A stretch of 64,000 nt of DNA from Megalopta genalis (GCF_051020955.1 NW_027476688.1:20001-84000); one strand, 5' to 3'; counted from the stretch's first letter, positions 12,230-24,409 are shown. Numbers and translations are program-made. Notes: a model not told the origin generated them from the sequence alone.

Positions 12230-13751
12230 TAATGATAGGATTTTTCAGAAAATTGAAAAAACCGTAAAATGTCAAGAGTAAAGTGCCCTTATTTTAAACA
12301 ATGTATCGTTCTAAATGCTTAATCCCTATGTAAAAAAGTTATTTTAGCAGGAATATGTCATTGAAAAAAATTAGAAAAATTTATTTTAGCCGTAAATCGA
12401 AAATAATGGGGACACCGGAGCTGTTCGAAGCGCCGAGCGCGCCGCGTACGCCCGAATATTTTCAAAGTCCCAACGTACCGATCAAGAGTAAAGTACCATT
12501 TTCCTACATTAGATTTCGTTCTAAATGCTTAATCCCTATGTAAAAACGTTAGTTAAGCAAGAATATCGTATTTTTAAAAAAATCTAATGATAGGATTTTC
12601 CAGAAAATTGAAAAAACCGAAAAATGTCAAGAGTAAAGTGCCATTTTCTGACATTAGATTTCGTTCTAAATGCTTAATCCCTATGTAGAAACGTTAGTTA
12701 AGCAAGAATATCGTATTTTTAAAAAAATCTAATGATAGGATTTTTCAGAAAATTGAAAAAACCGTAAAATGTCAAGAGTAAAGTGCCCTTATTTTAAACA
12801 ATGTATCGTTCTAAATGCTTAATCCCTATGTAAAAAAGTTATTTAAGCAGGAATATGTTATTGAAAAAAATTAGAAAAATTTATTTTAGCCGTAAATCGA
12901 AAATAATGGATCGAGCGAATCGGTCGATTGCGCCGAGACGCGCTATGATGCAACAGACGAGCGATTGGAACGCCCGAATATTTTCAAAGTCCCAACGTAC
13001 CGAACAAGAGTAAAGTACCATTTTCCTACATTAGATTTCGTTCTAAATGCTTAATCCCTATGTAAAAACGTTAGTTAAGCAAGAATATCGTATTTTTAAA
13101 AAAATCTAATGATAGGATTTTCCAGAAAATTGAAAAAACCGAAAAATGTCAAGAGTAAAGTGCCATTTTCTGACATTAGATTTCGTTCTAAATGCTTAAT
13201 CCCTATGTAGAAACGTTAGTTAAGCAAGAATATCGTATTTTTAAAAAAATCTAATGATAGGATTTTTCAGAAAATTGAAAAAACCGTAAAATGTCAAGAG
13301 TAAAGTGCCCTTATTTTAAACAATGTATCGTTCTAAATGCTTAATCCCTATGTAAAAAAGTTATTTTAGCAGGAATATGTTATTGAAAAAAATTAGAAAA
13401 ATTTATTTTAGCCGTAAATCGAAAATAATGGGGACACCGGAGCTGTTCGAAGCGCCGAGCGCGCCACGTACGCCCGAATATTTTCAAAGTCCCAACGTAC
13501 CGATCAAGAGTAAAGTACCATTTTCCTACATTAGATTTCGTTCTAAATGCTTAATCCCTATGTAAAAACGTTAGTTAAGCAAGAATATCGTATTTTTAAA
13601 AAAATCTAATGATAGGATTTTCCAGAAAATTGAAAAAACCGAAAAATGTCAAGAGTAAAGTGCCATTTTCTGACATTAGATTTCGTTCTAAATGCTTAAT
13701 CCCTATGTAGAAACGTTAGTTAAGCAAGAATATCGTATTTTTAAAAAAATC
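12230..13751 (+). repeat. Variant cassette A(TCA)-B(GAAC)-A(CCAC), copy 2
   Basis: Same trio and same three marks as at 1023. Here it is followed by a B unit with CTTACTTT rather than by a further A unit, so the exchange that copied it ended within or just after the trio. Confidence 0.85.
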
Positions 13752-16700
13752 TAATGATAGGATTTTTCAGAAAATTGAAAAAACCGTAAAATGTCAAGAG
13801 TAAAGTGCCCTTACTTTAAACAATGTATCGTTCTAAATGCTTAATCCCTATGTAAAAAAGTTATTTAAGCAGGAATATGTTATTGAAAAAAATTAGAAAA
13901 ATTTATTTTAGCCGTAAATCGAAAATAATGGATCGAGCGAATCGGTCGATTGCGCCGAGACGCGCTATGATGCAACAGACGAGCGATTGGAACGCCCGAA
14001 TATTTTCAAAGTCCCAACGTACCGATCAAGAGTAAAGTACCATTTTCCTACATTAGATTTCGTTCTAAATGCTTAATCCCTATGTAAAAACGTTAGTTAA
14101 GCAAGAATATCGTATTTTTAAAAAAATCTAATGATAGGATTTTCCAGAAAATTGAAAAAACCGAAAAATGTCAAGAGTAAATTGCCATTTTCTGACATTA
14201 GATTTCGTTCTAAATGCTTAATCCCTATGTAGAAACGTTAGTTAAGCAAGAATATCGTATTTTTAAAAAAATCTAATGATAGGATTTTTCAGAAAATTGA
14301 AAAAACCGTAAAATGTCAAGAGTAAAGTGCCCTTATTTTAAACAATGTATCGTTCTAAATGCTTAATCCCTATGTAAAAAAGTTATTTAAGCAGGAATAT
14401 GTTATTGAAAAAAATTAGAAAAATTTATTTTAGCCGTAAATCGAAAATAATGGATCGAGCGAATCGGTCGATTGCGCCGAGACGCGCTATGATGCAACAG
14501 ACGAGCGATTGGAACGCCCGAATATTTTCAAAGTCCCAACGTACCGATCAAGAGTAAAGTACCATTTTCCTACATTAGATTTCGTTCTAAATGCTTAATC
14601 CCTATGTAAAAACGTTAGTTAAGCAAGAATATCGTATTTTTAAAAAAATCTAATGATAGGATTTTCCAGAAAATTGAAAAAACCGAAAAATGTCAAGAGT
14701 AAAGTGCCATTTTCTGACATTAGATTTCGTTCTAAATGCTTAATCCCTATGTAGAAACGTTAGTTAAGCAAGAATATCGTATTTTTAAAAAAATCTAATG
14801 ATAGGATTTTTCAGAAAATTGAAAAAACCGTAAAATGTCAAGAGTAAAGTGCCCTTATTTTAAACAATGTATCGTTCTAAATGCTTAATCCCTATGTAAA
14901 AAAGTTATTTTAGCAGGAATATGTTATTGAAAAAAATTAGAAAAATTTATTTTAGCCGTAAATCGAAAATAATGGGGACACCGGAGCTGTTCGAAGCGCC
15001 GAGCGCGCCGCGTACGCCCGAATATTTTCAAAGTCCCAACGTACCGATCAAGAGTAAAGTACCATTTTCCTACATTAGATTTCGTTCTAAATGCTTAATC
15101 CCTATGTAAAAACGTTAGTTAAGCAAGAATATCGTATTTTTAAAAAAATCTAATGATAGGATTTTCCAGAAAATTGAAAAAACCGAAAAATGTCAAGAGT
15201 AAAGTGCCATTTTCTGACATTAGATTTCGTTCTAAATGCTTAATCCCTATGTAGAAACGTTAGTTAAGCAAGAATATCGTATTTTTAAAAAAATCTAATG
15301 ATAGGATTTTTCAGAAAATTGAAAAAACCGTAAAATGTCAAGAGTAAAGTGCCCTTATTTTAAACAATGTATCGTTCTAAATGCTTAATCCCTATGTAAA
15401 AAAGTTATTTAAGCAGGAATATGTTATTGAAAAAAATTAGAAAAATTTATTTTAGCCGTAAATCGAAAATAATGGATCGAGCGAATCGGTCGATTGCGCC
15501 GAGACGCGCTATGATGCAACAGACGAGCGATTGGAACGCCCGAATATTTTCAAAGTCCCAACGTACCGATCAAGGGTAAAGTACCATTTTCCTACATTAG
15601 ATTTCGTTCTAAATGCTTAATCCCTATGTAAAAACGTTAGTTAAGCAAGAATATCGTATTTTTAAAAAAATCTAATGATAGGATTTCCCAGAAAATTGAA
15701 AAAACCGAAAAATGTCAAGAGTAAAGTGCCATTTTCTGACATTAGATTTCGTTCTAAATGCTTAATCCCTATGTAGAAACGTTAGTTAAGCAAGAATATC
15801 GTATTTTTAAAAAAATCTAATGATAGGATTTTTCAGAAAATTGAAAAAACCGTAAAATGTCAAGAGTAAAGTGCCCTTATTTTAAACAATGTATCGTTCT
15901 AAATGCTTAATCCCTATGTAAAAAAGTTATTTTAGCAGGAATATGTTATTGAAAAAAATTAGAAAAATTTATTTTAGCCGTAAATCGAAAATAATGGATC
16001 GAGCGAATCGGTCGATTGCGCCGAGACGCGCTATGATGCAACAGACGAGCGATTGGAACGCCCGAATATTTTCAAAGTCCCAACGTACCGATCAAGAGTA
16101 AAGTACCATTTTCCTACATTAGATTTCGTTCTAAATGCTTAATCCCTATGTAAAAACGTTAGTTAAGCAAGAATATCGTATTTTTAAAAAAATCTAATGA
16201 TAGGATTTCCCAGAAAATTGAAAAAACCGAAAAATGTCAAGAGTAAAGTGCCATTTTCTGACATTAGATTTCGTTCTAAATGCTTAATCCCTATGTAGAA
16301 ACGTTAGTTAAGCAAGAATATCGTATTTTTAAAAAAATCTAATGATAGGATTTTTCAGAAAATTGAAAAAACCGTAAAATGTCAAGAGTAAAGTGCCCTT
16401 ATTTTAAACAATGTATCGTTCTAAATGCTTAATCCCTATGTAAAAAAGTTATTTTAGCAGGAATATGTTATTGAAAAAAATTAGAAAAATTTATTTTAGC
16501 CGTAAATCGAAAATAATGGATCGAGCGAATCGGTCGATTGCGCCGAGACGCGCTATGATGCAACAGACGAGCGATTGGAACGCCCGAATATTTTCAAAGT
16601 CCCAACGTACCGATCAAGAGTAAAGTACCATTTTCCTACATTAGATTTCGTTCTAAATGCTTAATCCCTATGTAAAAACGTTAGTTAAGCAAGAATATCG

Positions 16701-19700
16701 TATTTTTAAAAAAATCTAATGATAGGATTTCCCAGAAAATTGAAAAAACCGAAAAATGTCAAGAGTAAAGTGCCATTTTCTGACATTAGATTTCGTTCTA
16801 AATGCTTAATCCCTATGTAGAAACGTTAGTTAAGCAAGAATATCGTATTTTTAAAAAAATCTAATGATAGGATTTTTCAGAAAATTGAAAAAACCGTAAA
16901 ATGTCAAGAGTAAAGTGCCCTTACTTTAAACAATGTATCGTTCTAAATGCTTAATCCCTATGTAAAAAAGTTATTTAAGCAGGAATATGTTATTGAAAAA
17001 AATTAGAAAAATTTATTTTAGCCGTAAATCGAAAATAATGGATCGAGCGAATCGGTCGATTGCGCCGAGACGCGCTATGATGCAACAGACGAGCGATTGG
17101 AACGCCCGAATATTTTCAAAGTCCCAACGTACCGATCAAGAGTAAAGTACCATTTTCCTACATTAGATTTCGTTCTAAATGCTTAATCCCTATGTAAAAA
17201 CGTTAGTTAAGCAAGAATATCGTATTTTTAAAAAATCTAATGATAGGATTTTCCAGAAAATTGAAAAAACCGAAAAATGTCAAGAGTAAAGTGCCATTTT
17301 CTGACATTAGATTTCGTTCTAAATGCTTAATCCCTATGTAGAAACGTTAGTTAAGCAAGAATATCGTATTTTTAAAAAAATCTAATGATAGGATTTTTCA
17401 GAAAATTGAAAAAACCGTAAAATGTCAAGAGTAAAGTGCCCTTATTTTAAACAATGTATCGTTCTAAATGCTTAATCCCTATGTAAAAAAGTTATTTAAG
17501 CAGGAATATGTTATTGAAAAAAATTAGAAAAATTTATTTTAGCCGTAAATCGAAAATAATGGATCGAGCGAATCGGTCGATTGCGCCGAGACGCGCTATG
17601 ATGCAACAGACGAGCGATTGGAACGCCCGAATATTTTCAAAGTCCCAACGTACCGATCAAGAGTAAAGTACCATTTTCCTACATTAGATTTCGTTCTAAA
17701 TGCTTAATCCCTATGTAAAAACGTTAGTTAAGCAAGAATATCGTATTTTTAAAAAAATCTAATGATAGGATTTCCCAGAAAATTGAAAAAACCGAAAAAT
17801 GTCAAGAGTAAAGTGCCATTTTCTGACATTAGATTTCGTTCTAAATGCTTAATCCCTATGTAGAAACGTTAGTTAAGCAAGAATATCGTATTTTTAAAAA
17901 AATCTAATGATAGGATTTTTCAGAAAATTGAAAAAACCGTAAAATGTCAAGAGTAAAGTGCCCTTATTTTAAACAATGTATCGTTCTAAATGCTTAATCC
18001 CTATGTAAAAAAGTTATTTAAGCAGGAATATGTTATTGAAAAAAATTAGAAAAATTTATTTTAGCCGTAAATCGAAAATAATGGGGACACCGGAGCTGTT
18101 CGAAGCGCCGAGCGCGCCGCGTACGCCCGAATATTTTCAAAGTCCCAACGTACCGATCAAGAGTAAAGTACCATTTTCCTACATTAGATTTCGTTCTAAA
18201 TGCTTAATCCCTATGTAAAAACGTTAGTTAAGCAAGAATATCGTATTTTTAAAAAAATCTAATGATAGGATTTTCCAGAAAATTGAAAAAACCGAAAAAT
18301 GTCAAGAGTAAAGTGCCATTTTCTGACATTAGATTTCGTTCTAAATGCTTAATCCCTATGTAGAAACGTTAGTTAAGCAAGAATATCGTATTTTTAAAAA
18401 AATCTAATGATAGGATTTTTCAGAAAATTGAAAAAACCGTAAAATGTCAAGAGTAAAGTGCCCTTATTTTAAACAATGTATCGTTCTAAATGCTTAATCC
18501 CTATGTAAAAAAGTTATTTAAGCAGGAATATGTTATTGAAAAAAATTAGAAAAATTTATTTTAGCCGTAAATCGAAAATAATGGATCGAGCGAATCGGTC
18601 GATTGCGCCGAGACGCGCTATGATGCAACAGACGAGCGATTGGAACGCCCGAATATTTTCAAAGTCCCAACGTACCGATCAAGAGTAAAGTACCATTTTC
18701 CTACATTAGATTTCGTTCTAAATGCTTAATCCCTATGTAAAAACGTTAGTTAAGCAAGAATATCGTATTTTTAAAAAAATCTAATGATAGGATTTCCCAG
18801 AAAATTGAAAAAACCGAAAAATGTCAAGAGTAAAGTGCCATTTTCTGACATTAGATTTCGTTCTAAATGCTTAATCCCTATGTAGAAACGTTAGTTAAGC
18901 AAGAATATCGTATTTTTAAAAAAATCTAATGATAGGATTTTTCAGAAAATTGAAAAAACCGTAAAATGTCAAGAGTAAAGTGCCCTTATTTTAAACAATG
19001 TATCGTTCTAAATGCTTAATCCCTATGTAAAAAAGTTATTTAAGCAGGAATATGTTATTGAAAAAAATTAGAAAAATTTATTTTAGCCGTAAATCGAAAA
19101 TAATGGATCGAGCGAATCGGTCGATTGCGCCGAGACGCGCTATGATGCAACAGACGAGCGATTGGAACCCCCGAATATTTTCAAAGTCCCAACGTACCGA
19201 TCAAGAGTAAAGTACCATTTTCCTACATTAGATTTCGTTCTAAATGCTTAATCCCTATGTAAAAACGTTAGTTAAGCAAGAATATCGTATTTTTAAAAAA
19301 ATCTAATGATAGGATTTTCCAGAAAATTGAAAAAACCGAAAAATGTCAAGAGTAAAGTGCCATTTTCTGACATTAGATTTCGTTCTAAATGCTTAATCCC
19401 TATGTAGAAACGTTAGTTAAGCAAGAATATCGTATTTTTAAAAAAATCTAATGATAGGATTTTTCAGAAAATTGAAAAAACCGTAAAATGTCAAGAGTAA
19501 AGTGCCCTTATTTTAAACAATGTATCGTTCTAAATGCTTAATCCCTATGTAAAAAAGTTATTTTAGCAGGAATATGTTATTGAAAAAAATTAGAAAAATT
19601 TATTTTAGCCGTAAATCGAAAATAATGGGGACACCGGAGCTGTTCGAAGCGCCGAGCGCGCCGCGTACGCCCGAATATTTTCAAAGTCCCAACGTACCGA

Positions 19701-21178
19701 TCAAGAGTAAAGTACCATTTTCCTACATTAGATTTCGTTCTAAATGCTTAATCCCTATGTAAAAACGTTAGTTAAGCAAGAATATCGTATTTTTAAAAAA
19801 ATCTAATGATAGGATTTTCCAGAAAATTGAAAAAACCGAAAAATGTCAAGAGTAAAGTGCCATTTTCTGACATTAGATTTCGTTCTAAATGCTTAATCCC
19901 TATGTAGAAACGTTAGTTAAGCAAGAATATCGTATTTTTAAAAAAATCTAATGATAGGATTTTTCAGAAAATTGAAAAAACCGTAAAATGTCAAGAGTAA
20001 AGTGCCCTTATTTTAAACAATGTATCGTTCTAAATGCTTAATCCCTATGTAAAAAAGTTATTTAAGCAGGAATATGTTATTGAAAAAAATTAGAAAAATT
20101 TATTTTAGCCGTAAATCGAAAATAATGGATCGAGCGAATCGGTCGATTGCGCCGAGACGCGCTATGATGCAACAGACGAGCGATTGGAACGCCCGAATAT
20201 TTTCAAAGTCCCAACGTACCGATCAAGAGTAAAGTACCATTTTCCTACATTAGATTTCGTTCTAAATGCTTAATCCCTATGTAAAAACGTTAGTTAAGCA
20301 AGAATATCGTATTTTTAAAAAAATCTAATGATAGGATTTCCCAGAAAATTGAAAAAACCGAAAAATGTCAAGAGTAAAGTGCCATTTTCTGACATTAGAT
20401 TTCGTTCTAAATGCTTAATCCCTATGTAGAAACGTTAGTTAAGCAAGAATATCGTATTTTTAAAAAAATCTAATGATAGGATTTTTCAGAAAATTGAAAA
20501 AACCGTAAAATGTCAAGAGTAAAGTGCCCTTATTTTAAACAATGTATCGTTCTAAATGCTTAATCCCTATGTAAAAAAGTTATTTAAGCAGGAATATGTT
20601 ATTGAAAAAAATTAGAAAAATTTATTTTAGCCGTAAATCGAAAATAATGGGGACACCGGAGCTGTTCGAAGCGCCGAGCGCGCCGCGTACGCCCGAATAT
20701 TTTCAAAGTCCCAACGTACCGATCAAGAGTAAAGTACCATTTTCCTACATTAGATTTCGTTCTAAATGCTTAATCCCTATGTAAAAACGTTAGTTAAGCA
20801 AGAATATCGTATTTTTAAAAAAAATCTAATGATAGGATTTTCCAGAAAATTGAAAAAACCGAAAAATGTCAAGAGTAAAGTGCCATTTTCTGACATTAGA
20901 TTTCGTTCTAAATGCTTAATCCCTATGTAGAAACGTTAGTTAAGCAAGAATATCGTATTTTTAAAAAAATCTAATGATAGGATTTTTCAGAAAATTGAAA
21001 AAACCGTAAAATGTCAAGAGTAAAGTGCCCTTATTTTAAACAATGTATCGTTCTAAATGCTTAATCCCTATGTAAAAAAGTTATTTAAGCAGGAATATGT
21101 TATTGAAAAAAATTAGAAAAATTTATTTTAGCCGTAAATCGAAAATAATGGATCGAGCGAATCGGTCGATTGCGCCGA

Positions 21179-21191
21179 GACGCGCTATGAT
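21179..21191 (+). repeat. Target-site duplication, 5' copy
   Basis: GACGCGCTATGAT, the last satellite bases before the retroelement. The copy is identical to 24615-24627. An uninterrupted B unit has this segment once, followed by GCAACAGACG. One further A on the left is ambiguous because the other side ends in poly(A), so the true length is 13 or 14 bp. Confidence 0.96.
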
Positions 21192-21208
21192 CCGACCATC
21201 CACATTGG

Positions 21209-24187
21209 ATGGGGGACTTGGACGGCTCCGTCGTTATAATATGGGCAGGCCGGCCGGGGTCCCCGGCGTGCTCCGTTATCGAGCGCGGCCGGGGATACCT
21301 GGCCGTTGACTGGGGCGGCACCGTGGTTGTGGCGATCTACGCACCTCCGAGGTGGTCCCTCGTGGAGTATGAACAGTATCTGGACGTGGTGGGGAGATGC
21401 GTCTCTCGCTGCCAGCCGCGTCCGGTGCTGGTCCTGGGGGACTTCAACGCCAAGTCTTCAGCTTGGGGTTCCCCCAGGACGGACCCGAGGGGCCGGGAGG
21501 TGCTTGATTGGGCGACGGGACTCGGACTCTGTCTTCTAAACACGGGCTCGGTCCATACGTGCGTGCGGTATAACGGGGGGTCCATCGTTGACCTGTCATG
21601 GGCAACGCCCCCGGCCGTGCGCCGTATTACGGGGTGGAGGGTGGCGGAGGAGGTCGAGACGCTGTCCGACCACAGATACATTGTTCTCGGCCTTTCCGCC
21701 GCCCCATCGACGCCCCGACGTCGCCCCGCTGATGAGGGATCGCCTCAGCCACGGTGGGCGCTGAAGCGCCTCGACCAGGACGCTCTGATGGCGGCAGCCC
21801 ACGTCGTGGCCTGGCCGGCAACACCGGCCGGGCCAGTCGACGGGACAAGGGAGGCCCATTGGTTCCGGGGCGCAATGACGTCGATTTGCGACGTCGCCAT
21901 GCCCCGGGCCAGGGTCTTCCCGAGGAAGGCGGTGTACTGGTGGTCGCGCGCGATAGCGGATTTACGCACAGAGTGCGTCCGCGCGCGACGCCAGTACGCC
22001 CGCGCCCGTCGACGACGACGTTCCGACGTGGAGCTGGCTATCCAGCTGTATGGGCGATACAGGGAGAAGGTGGTCGCCCTGCAGCTGGCCATCAGGCAGG
22101 CGAAGAGCCAGGCCTGGCGCGACTTTCTCGGGTCTCTGAACCGAGATCCGTGGGGGCGCCCATACAAAATGGCGATGGGACGTTTACGTCCCTGGGCCCC
22201 CCCTCTGACGGAAAGCCTGGATCCGGGGATGCTCGGACGGGTCGTGGACGCGCTATTCCCCGTCAGCGGGGAGGCGTCCCGGCCCGTCCCTCAGCTAGAG
22301 GGACATGAGTGGTCCCCGGATCTGGAGGTCGCGCCGGAGGAAATGGCCGGGGTAGTCAAATGGCTTCGGGGCAAGAATACTGCCCCGGGGCCGGACGGTA
22401 TCCCCGGCCGGGTCTGGTTGCTTGCCATGAGCGTCCTGGGCGGGAGGCTCAGAAGCCTCTTCTCCGGGCTCCTGAGGTCCGGGGTGTTCCCGGACCTCTG
22501 GAGGAGAAGTCGGATGGTCCTCTTAAAGAAGGATGGGAGGCCTGCGGATTCTCCCTCCGCGTACCGGCCCATTTGCCTCCTGGACGAGGTGGGCAAGATC
22601 TTTGAAAGGATCATTGCTGCCCGCCTCGCCAGGCACCTGTCCCGCGTTGGCCCCGATCTGGCGGACTGCCAGTTCGGCTTTCGGGAGGGGCGATCGACGG
22701 TCGACGCAATCGACCGTCTAAAGTCCCTCTCGGACAATGCCGTGGCACGGGGCGGGGTGTGTTTGGCGGTGTCGATCGACATCGTCAATGCATTTAACAC
22801 CCTGCCCTGGTCCGCCATTAGGGAGGCCCTGTTTGAACACCAGGTGCCTCCCTATCTGAGGCGGGTGATCGGGGCCTACCTGCGGGACAGGTGGGTGGAA
22901 TACCCGGGCCGGTACGGGACGATACGGAGGGAAGTGGACTGCGGGGTCCCACAGGGGTCCGTGTTAGGACCACTCCTGTGGGACCTGGGATATAACGCAG
23001 TCCTGAGGGCCTCCCTGCCCGACGGTGCCACTGTCGTCTGCTATGCGGACGACACGTTAGTGGTCACCGTCGGGGACACCTTCGAGAGGACCATCCGACG
23101 AGCGGAGGTTGCGGTGGCAGCCGTCGTCGCGAAGATCCACGATCTGGGGCTGAAGATGGCCCCGGAGAAGGCCGAGGCCGTCTGGTTTGGACGGCCTCGG
23201 TCGCGGCCACCGGCCGGATCGTGGATCTGGGTTGGAGGAGCCTGCGTCGAGGTGAAGTCCGAGATCAAGTATCTCGGACTGATCCTCGACAGCCACTGGA
23301 GATTCGGGGCGCATTTCGGCCGCCTCGTCCCCCGAGTTGAGAGGGCGGCGGCCTCGCTCGGCCGCCTGTTGCCCAATCTCGGGGGACCGGATAACATGGT
23401 GCGTCGCCTATACCTGGGCGTGGTGCGGTCCATGGCCTTGTACGGCGCCCCGATCTGGGGGCCGTCCGCGAGGGCAAGCCGGCGCATCACTTTGTTGTTG
23501 CGCCGGCTTCAGAGGCAAATGGCCCTTCGCCTCATACGGGGTTACCGCACCGCGTCTACCGTGGCGGCGCTTGCTCTGGCGGGAGAAATTCCCTTCGAGC
23601 TGCAGGCGGCGATGCGCGCCTATGTCTATAGGCGCATATGCATCGCTGGCCGGGCTCGGGGGGACCCGCCGGAGCAGGAGGCGGTCGACGGCTTCGAACT
23701 CCAGGCCCGGGGACTAGCGCTCGCCAGATGGCATGCGGAGCTTTGCTCCCATGCCGCCGAGCGCGTCCCCGGGGCTCTCCTGCCACACTTCACCTCGTGG
23801 CGGGAGAGGCGGTTTGGCAGGCTCACCTACCGTGCGACGCAGGTGTTCACCGGGCATGGCTGCTTCGGTGTGTACCTGTGTCGCATCGGTCGGGAAGCGA
23901 CGACGGTGTGCCACCACTGTGGCGCGGAGGAGGACTCGGCGCAGCATACACTGGAGGTATGCCCCGCCTTTTCAGTGCTGCGCCGAGTCCTAAGACGGGA
24001 AGTTGGTCGCGACCTCGCTCTCTCCAGCTTAGTTGGGGCCATGCTGGAGAGCCCAAGAAAATGGGCGGCAGCCATCGCCTTCTGCGAAGAGGTGATGCTG
24101 CAGAAGGAGGCTGCCGAGCGGGGTCGCCGTGAGCGGGGGGTGCGGCGTGTGCGCCCACGCCTAGAGCCCCCCTCCCCGAGCAGATGA
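21209..24187 (+). CDS. ORF2 fragment: AP endonuclease (partial), reverse transcriptase, CCHC
   Basis: Encodes 992 residues from the first ATG. The frame is open from 21194, so this ATG is probably internal to the original ORF2. Residues 1-165 are the C-terminal part of an APE-type endonuclease: GDFN at 77-80, SIVDLSW at 125-131 and SDH at 153-155. The N-terminal metal-binding Asn and Glu are missing, so nicking activity is not expected. Reverse transcriptase follows: NTAPGPDGIPG at 390-400, YRPICLL at 452-458, motif A with D524 (VSIDIVNAFN), GVPQGS at 579-584, and YADD at 612-615 with D614 and D615. All three catalytic aspartates are present. The C-terminal motif C901-x2-C904-x8-H913-x4-C918 is typical of this group. 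There is no RNase H domain and no stop or frameshift. In an intact element the protein would nick target DNA and copy its RNA there. Here the promoter and start are lost, so expression is doubtful. Confidence 0.92.
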   Translation: MGDLDGSVVIIWAGRPGSPACSVIERGRGYLAVDWGGTVVVAIYAPPRWSLVEYEQYLDVVGRCVSRCQPRPVLVLGDFNAKSSAWGSPRTDPRGREVLDWATGLGLCLLNTGSVHTCVRYNGGSIVDLSWATPPAVRRITGWRVAEEVETLSDHRYIVLGLSAAPSTPRRRPADEGSPQPRWALKRLDQDALMAAAHVVAWPATPAGPVDGTREAHWFRGAMTSICDVAMPRARVFPRKAVYWWSRAIADLRTECVRARRQYARARRRRRSDVELAIQLYGRYREKVVALQLAIRQAKSQAWRDFLGSLNRDPWGRPYKMAMGRLRPWAPPLTESLDPGMLGRVVDALFPVSGEASRPVPQLEGHEWSPDLEVAPEEMAGVVKWLRGKNTAPGPDGIPGRVWLLAMSVLGGRLRSLFSGLLRSGVFPDLWRRSRMVLLKKDGRPADSPSAYRPICLLDEVGKIFERIIAARLARHLSRVGPDLADCQFGFREGRSTVDAIDRLKSLSDNAVARGGVCLAVSIDIVNAFNTLPWSAIREALFEHQVPPYLRRVIGAYLRDRWVEYPGRYGTIRREVDCGVPQGSVLGPLLWDLGYNAVLRASLPDGATVVCYADDTLVVTVGDTFERTIRRAEVAVAAVVAKIHDLGLKMAPEKAEAVWFGRPRSRPPAGSWIWVGGACVEVKSEIKYLGLILDSHWRFGAHFGRLVPRVERAAASLGRLLPNLGGPDNMVRRLYLGVVRSMALYGAPIWGPSARASRRITLLLRRLQRQMALRLIRGYRTASTVAALALAGEIPFELQAAMRAYVYRRICIAGRARGDPPEQEAVDGFELQARGLALARWHAELCSHAAERVPGALLPHFTSWRERRFGRLTYRATQVFTGHGCFGVYLCRIGREATTVCHHCGAEEDSAQHTLEVCPAFSVLRRVLRREVGRDLALSSLVGAMLESPRKWAAAIAFCEEVMLQKEAAERGRRERGVRRVRPRLEPPSPSR

Positions 24188-24192
24188 GAATA

Positions 24193-24242
24193 GGCGGGCG
24201 GCGGGTGTACCAGATTACTGGTTTAATTGCCCGCCGCCCGCC
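24193..24242 (+). other. 3' UTR hairpin 1
   Basis: Perfect 13-bp stem: GGCGGGCGGCGGG (24193-24205) with CCCGCCGCCCGCC (24230-24242). Inside its 24-nt loop a second perfect stem ACCAG (24209-24213) / CTGGT (24218-24222) closes an ATTA loop. It begins five bases after the ORF2 stop codon. Confidence 0.85.
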
Positions 24243-24289
24243 AACCCCCCCCCCAACTGAAGCTGTCCTCCCCATAGTGGGAGTGACGA

Positions 24290-24320
24290 GGCGGTGTGGG
24301 GTGCGGTCCCCCGCACCGCC
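24290..24320 (+). other. 3' UTR hairpin 2
   Basis: 12-bp stem with one G-U pair: GGCGGTGTGGGG (24290-24301) pairs with CCCCGCACCGCC (24309-24320) around a 7-nt loop. A weaker CTCCC/GGGAG stem (24268-24272 / 24279-24283) lies just upstream. Confidence 0.8.
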
Positions 24321-24337
24321 GAAGCAAGATGATTCAT

Positions 24338-24361
24338 GGGGGGAGTATAAATCTCCTCCCC
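24338..24361 (+). other. 3' UTR hairpin 3 with bulged T
   Basis: GGGGGGAG (24338-24345) pairs with CTCC-T-CCCC (24353-24361), leaving one bulged T and a TATAAAT loop. The loop resembles a TATA box, but its place inside the stem-loop of a 3' UTR argues against a promoter. Confidence 0.65.
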
Positions 24362-24368
24362 GGGACGC

Positions 24369-24403
24369 GGCCGGCCATCGCCATTCCATCCTGGTGGCCG
24401 GCC
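24369..24403 (+). other. 3' UTR hairpin 4
   Basis: Perfect 9-bp stem GGCCGGCCA (24369-24377) / TGGCCGGCC (24395-24403). It is extendable by a G-U and a C-G pair. Confidence 0.8.
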
Positions 24404-24409
24404 AGGCGA

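Larger units (their letters stand above)
1..21191 (+). repeat. Satellite array, left arm (A/B higher-order units)
   Basis: Continuous head-to-tail satellite, all in one orientation. Units are counted from each TAATGATAGGATTTTTCAG. Type A (500 bp) starts at 1, 1023, 2045, 2545, 4089, 6155, 9265, 12230, 13252, 14796, 17905, 19449 and 20471. Type B (522 bp) starts at 501, 1523, 3045, 3567, 4589, 5111, 5633, 6655, 7177, 7699, 8221, 8743, 9765, 10287, 10809 (only 377 bp), 11186, 11708, 12730, 13752, 14274, 15296, 15818, 16340, 16862, 17383, 18405, 18927, 19949 and 20972 (split by the retroelement). The unit at 16862 is 521 bp and that at 20471 is 501 bp, through one-base changes in an A tract. Copies differ at only a few positions, so the array is strongly homogenised. 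No gene is seen in it. A centromeric or pericentromeric site is inference. Confidence 0.97.

Noticed and set aside
21097..21309. 70-codon frame crossing from satellite into the retroelement
   Set aside because: It exists only because of the insertion and reads the endonuclease region out of frame.
24346..24352. TATA box (TATAAAT) in the 3' part of the retroelement
   Set aside because: It is the loop of a stem within the 3' UTR; no downstream gene exists.
21337..24389. Many long frames on both strands within the retroelement, including 180 codons on the minus strand at 23847-24389
   Set aside because: High GC content lowers stop frequency; they overlap ORF2 in other frames and show no recognisable domain.
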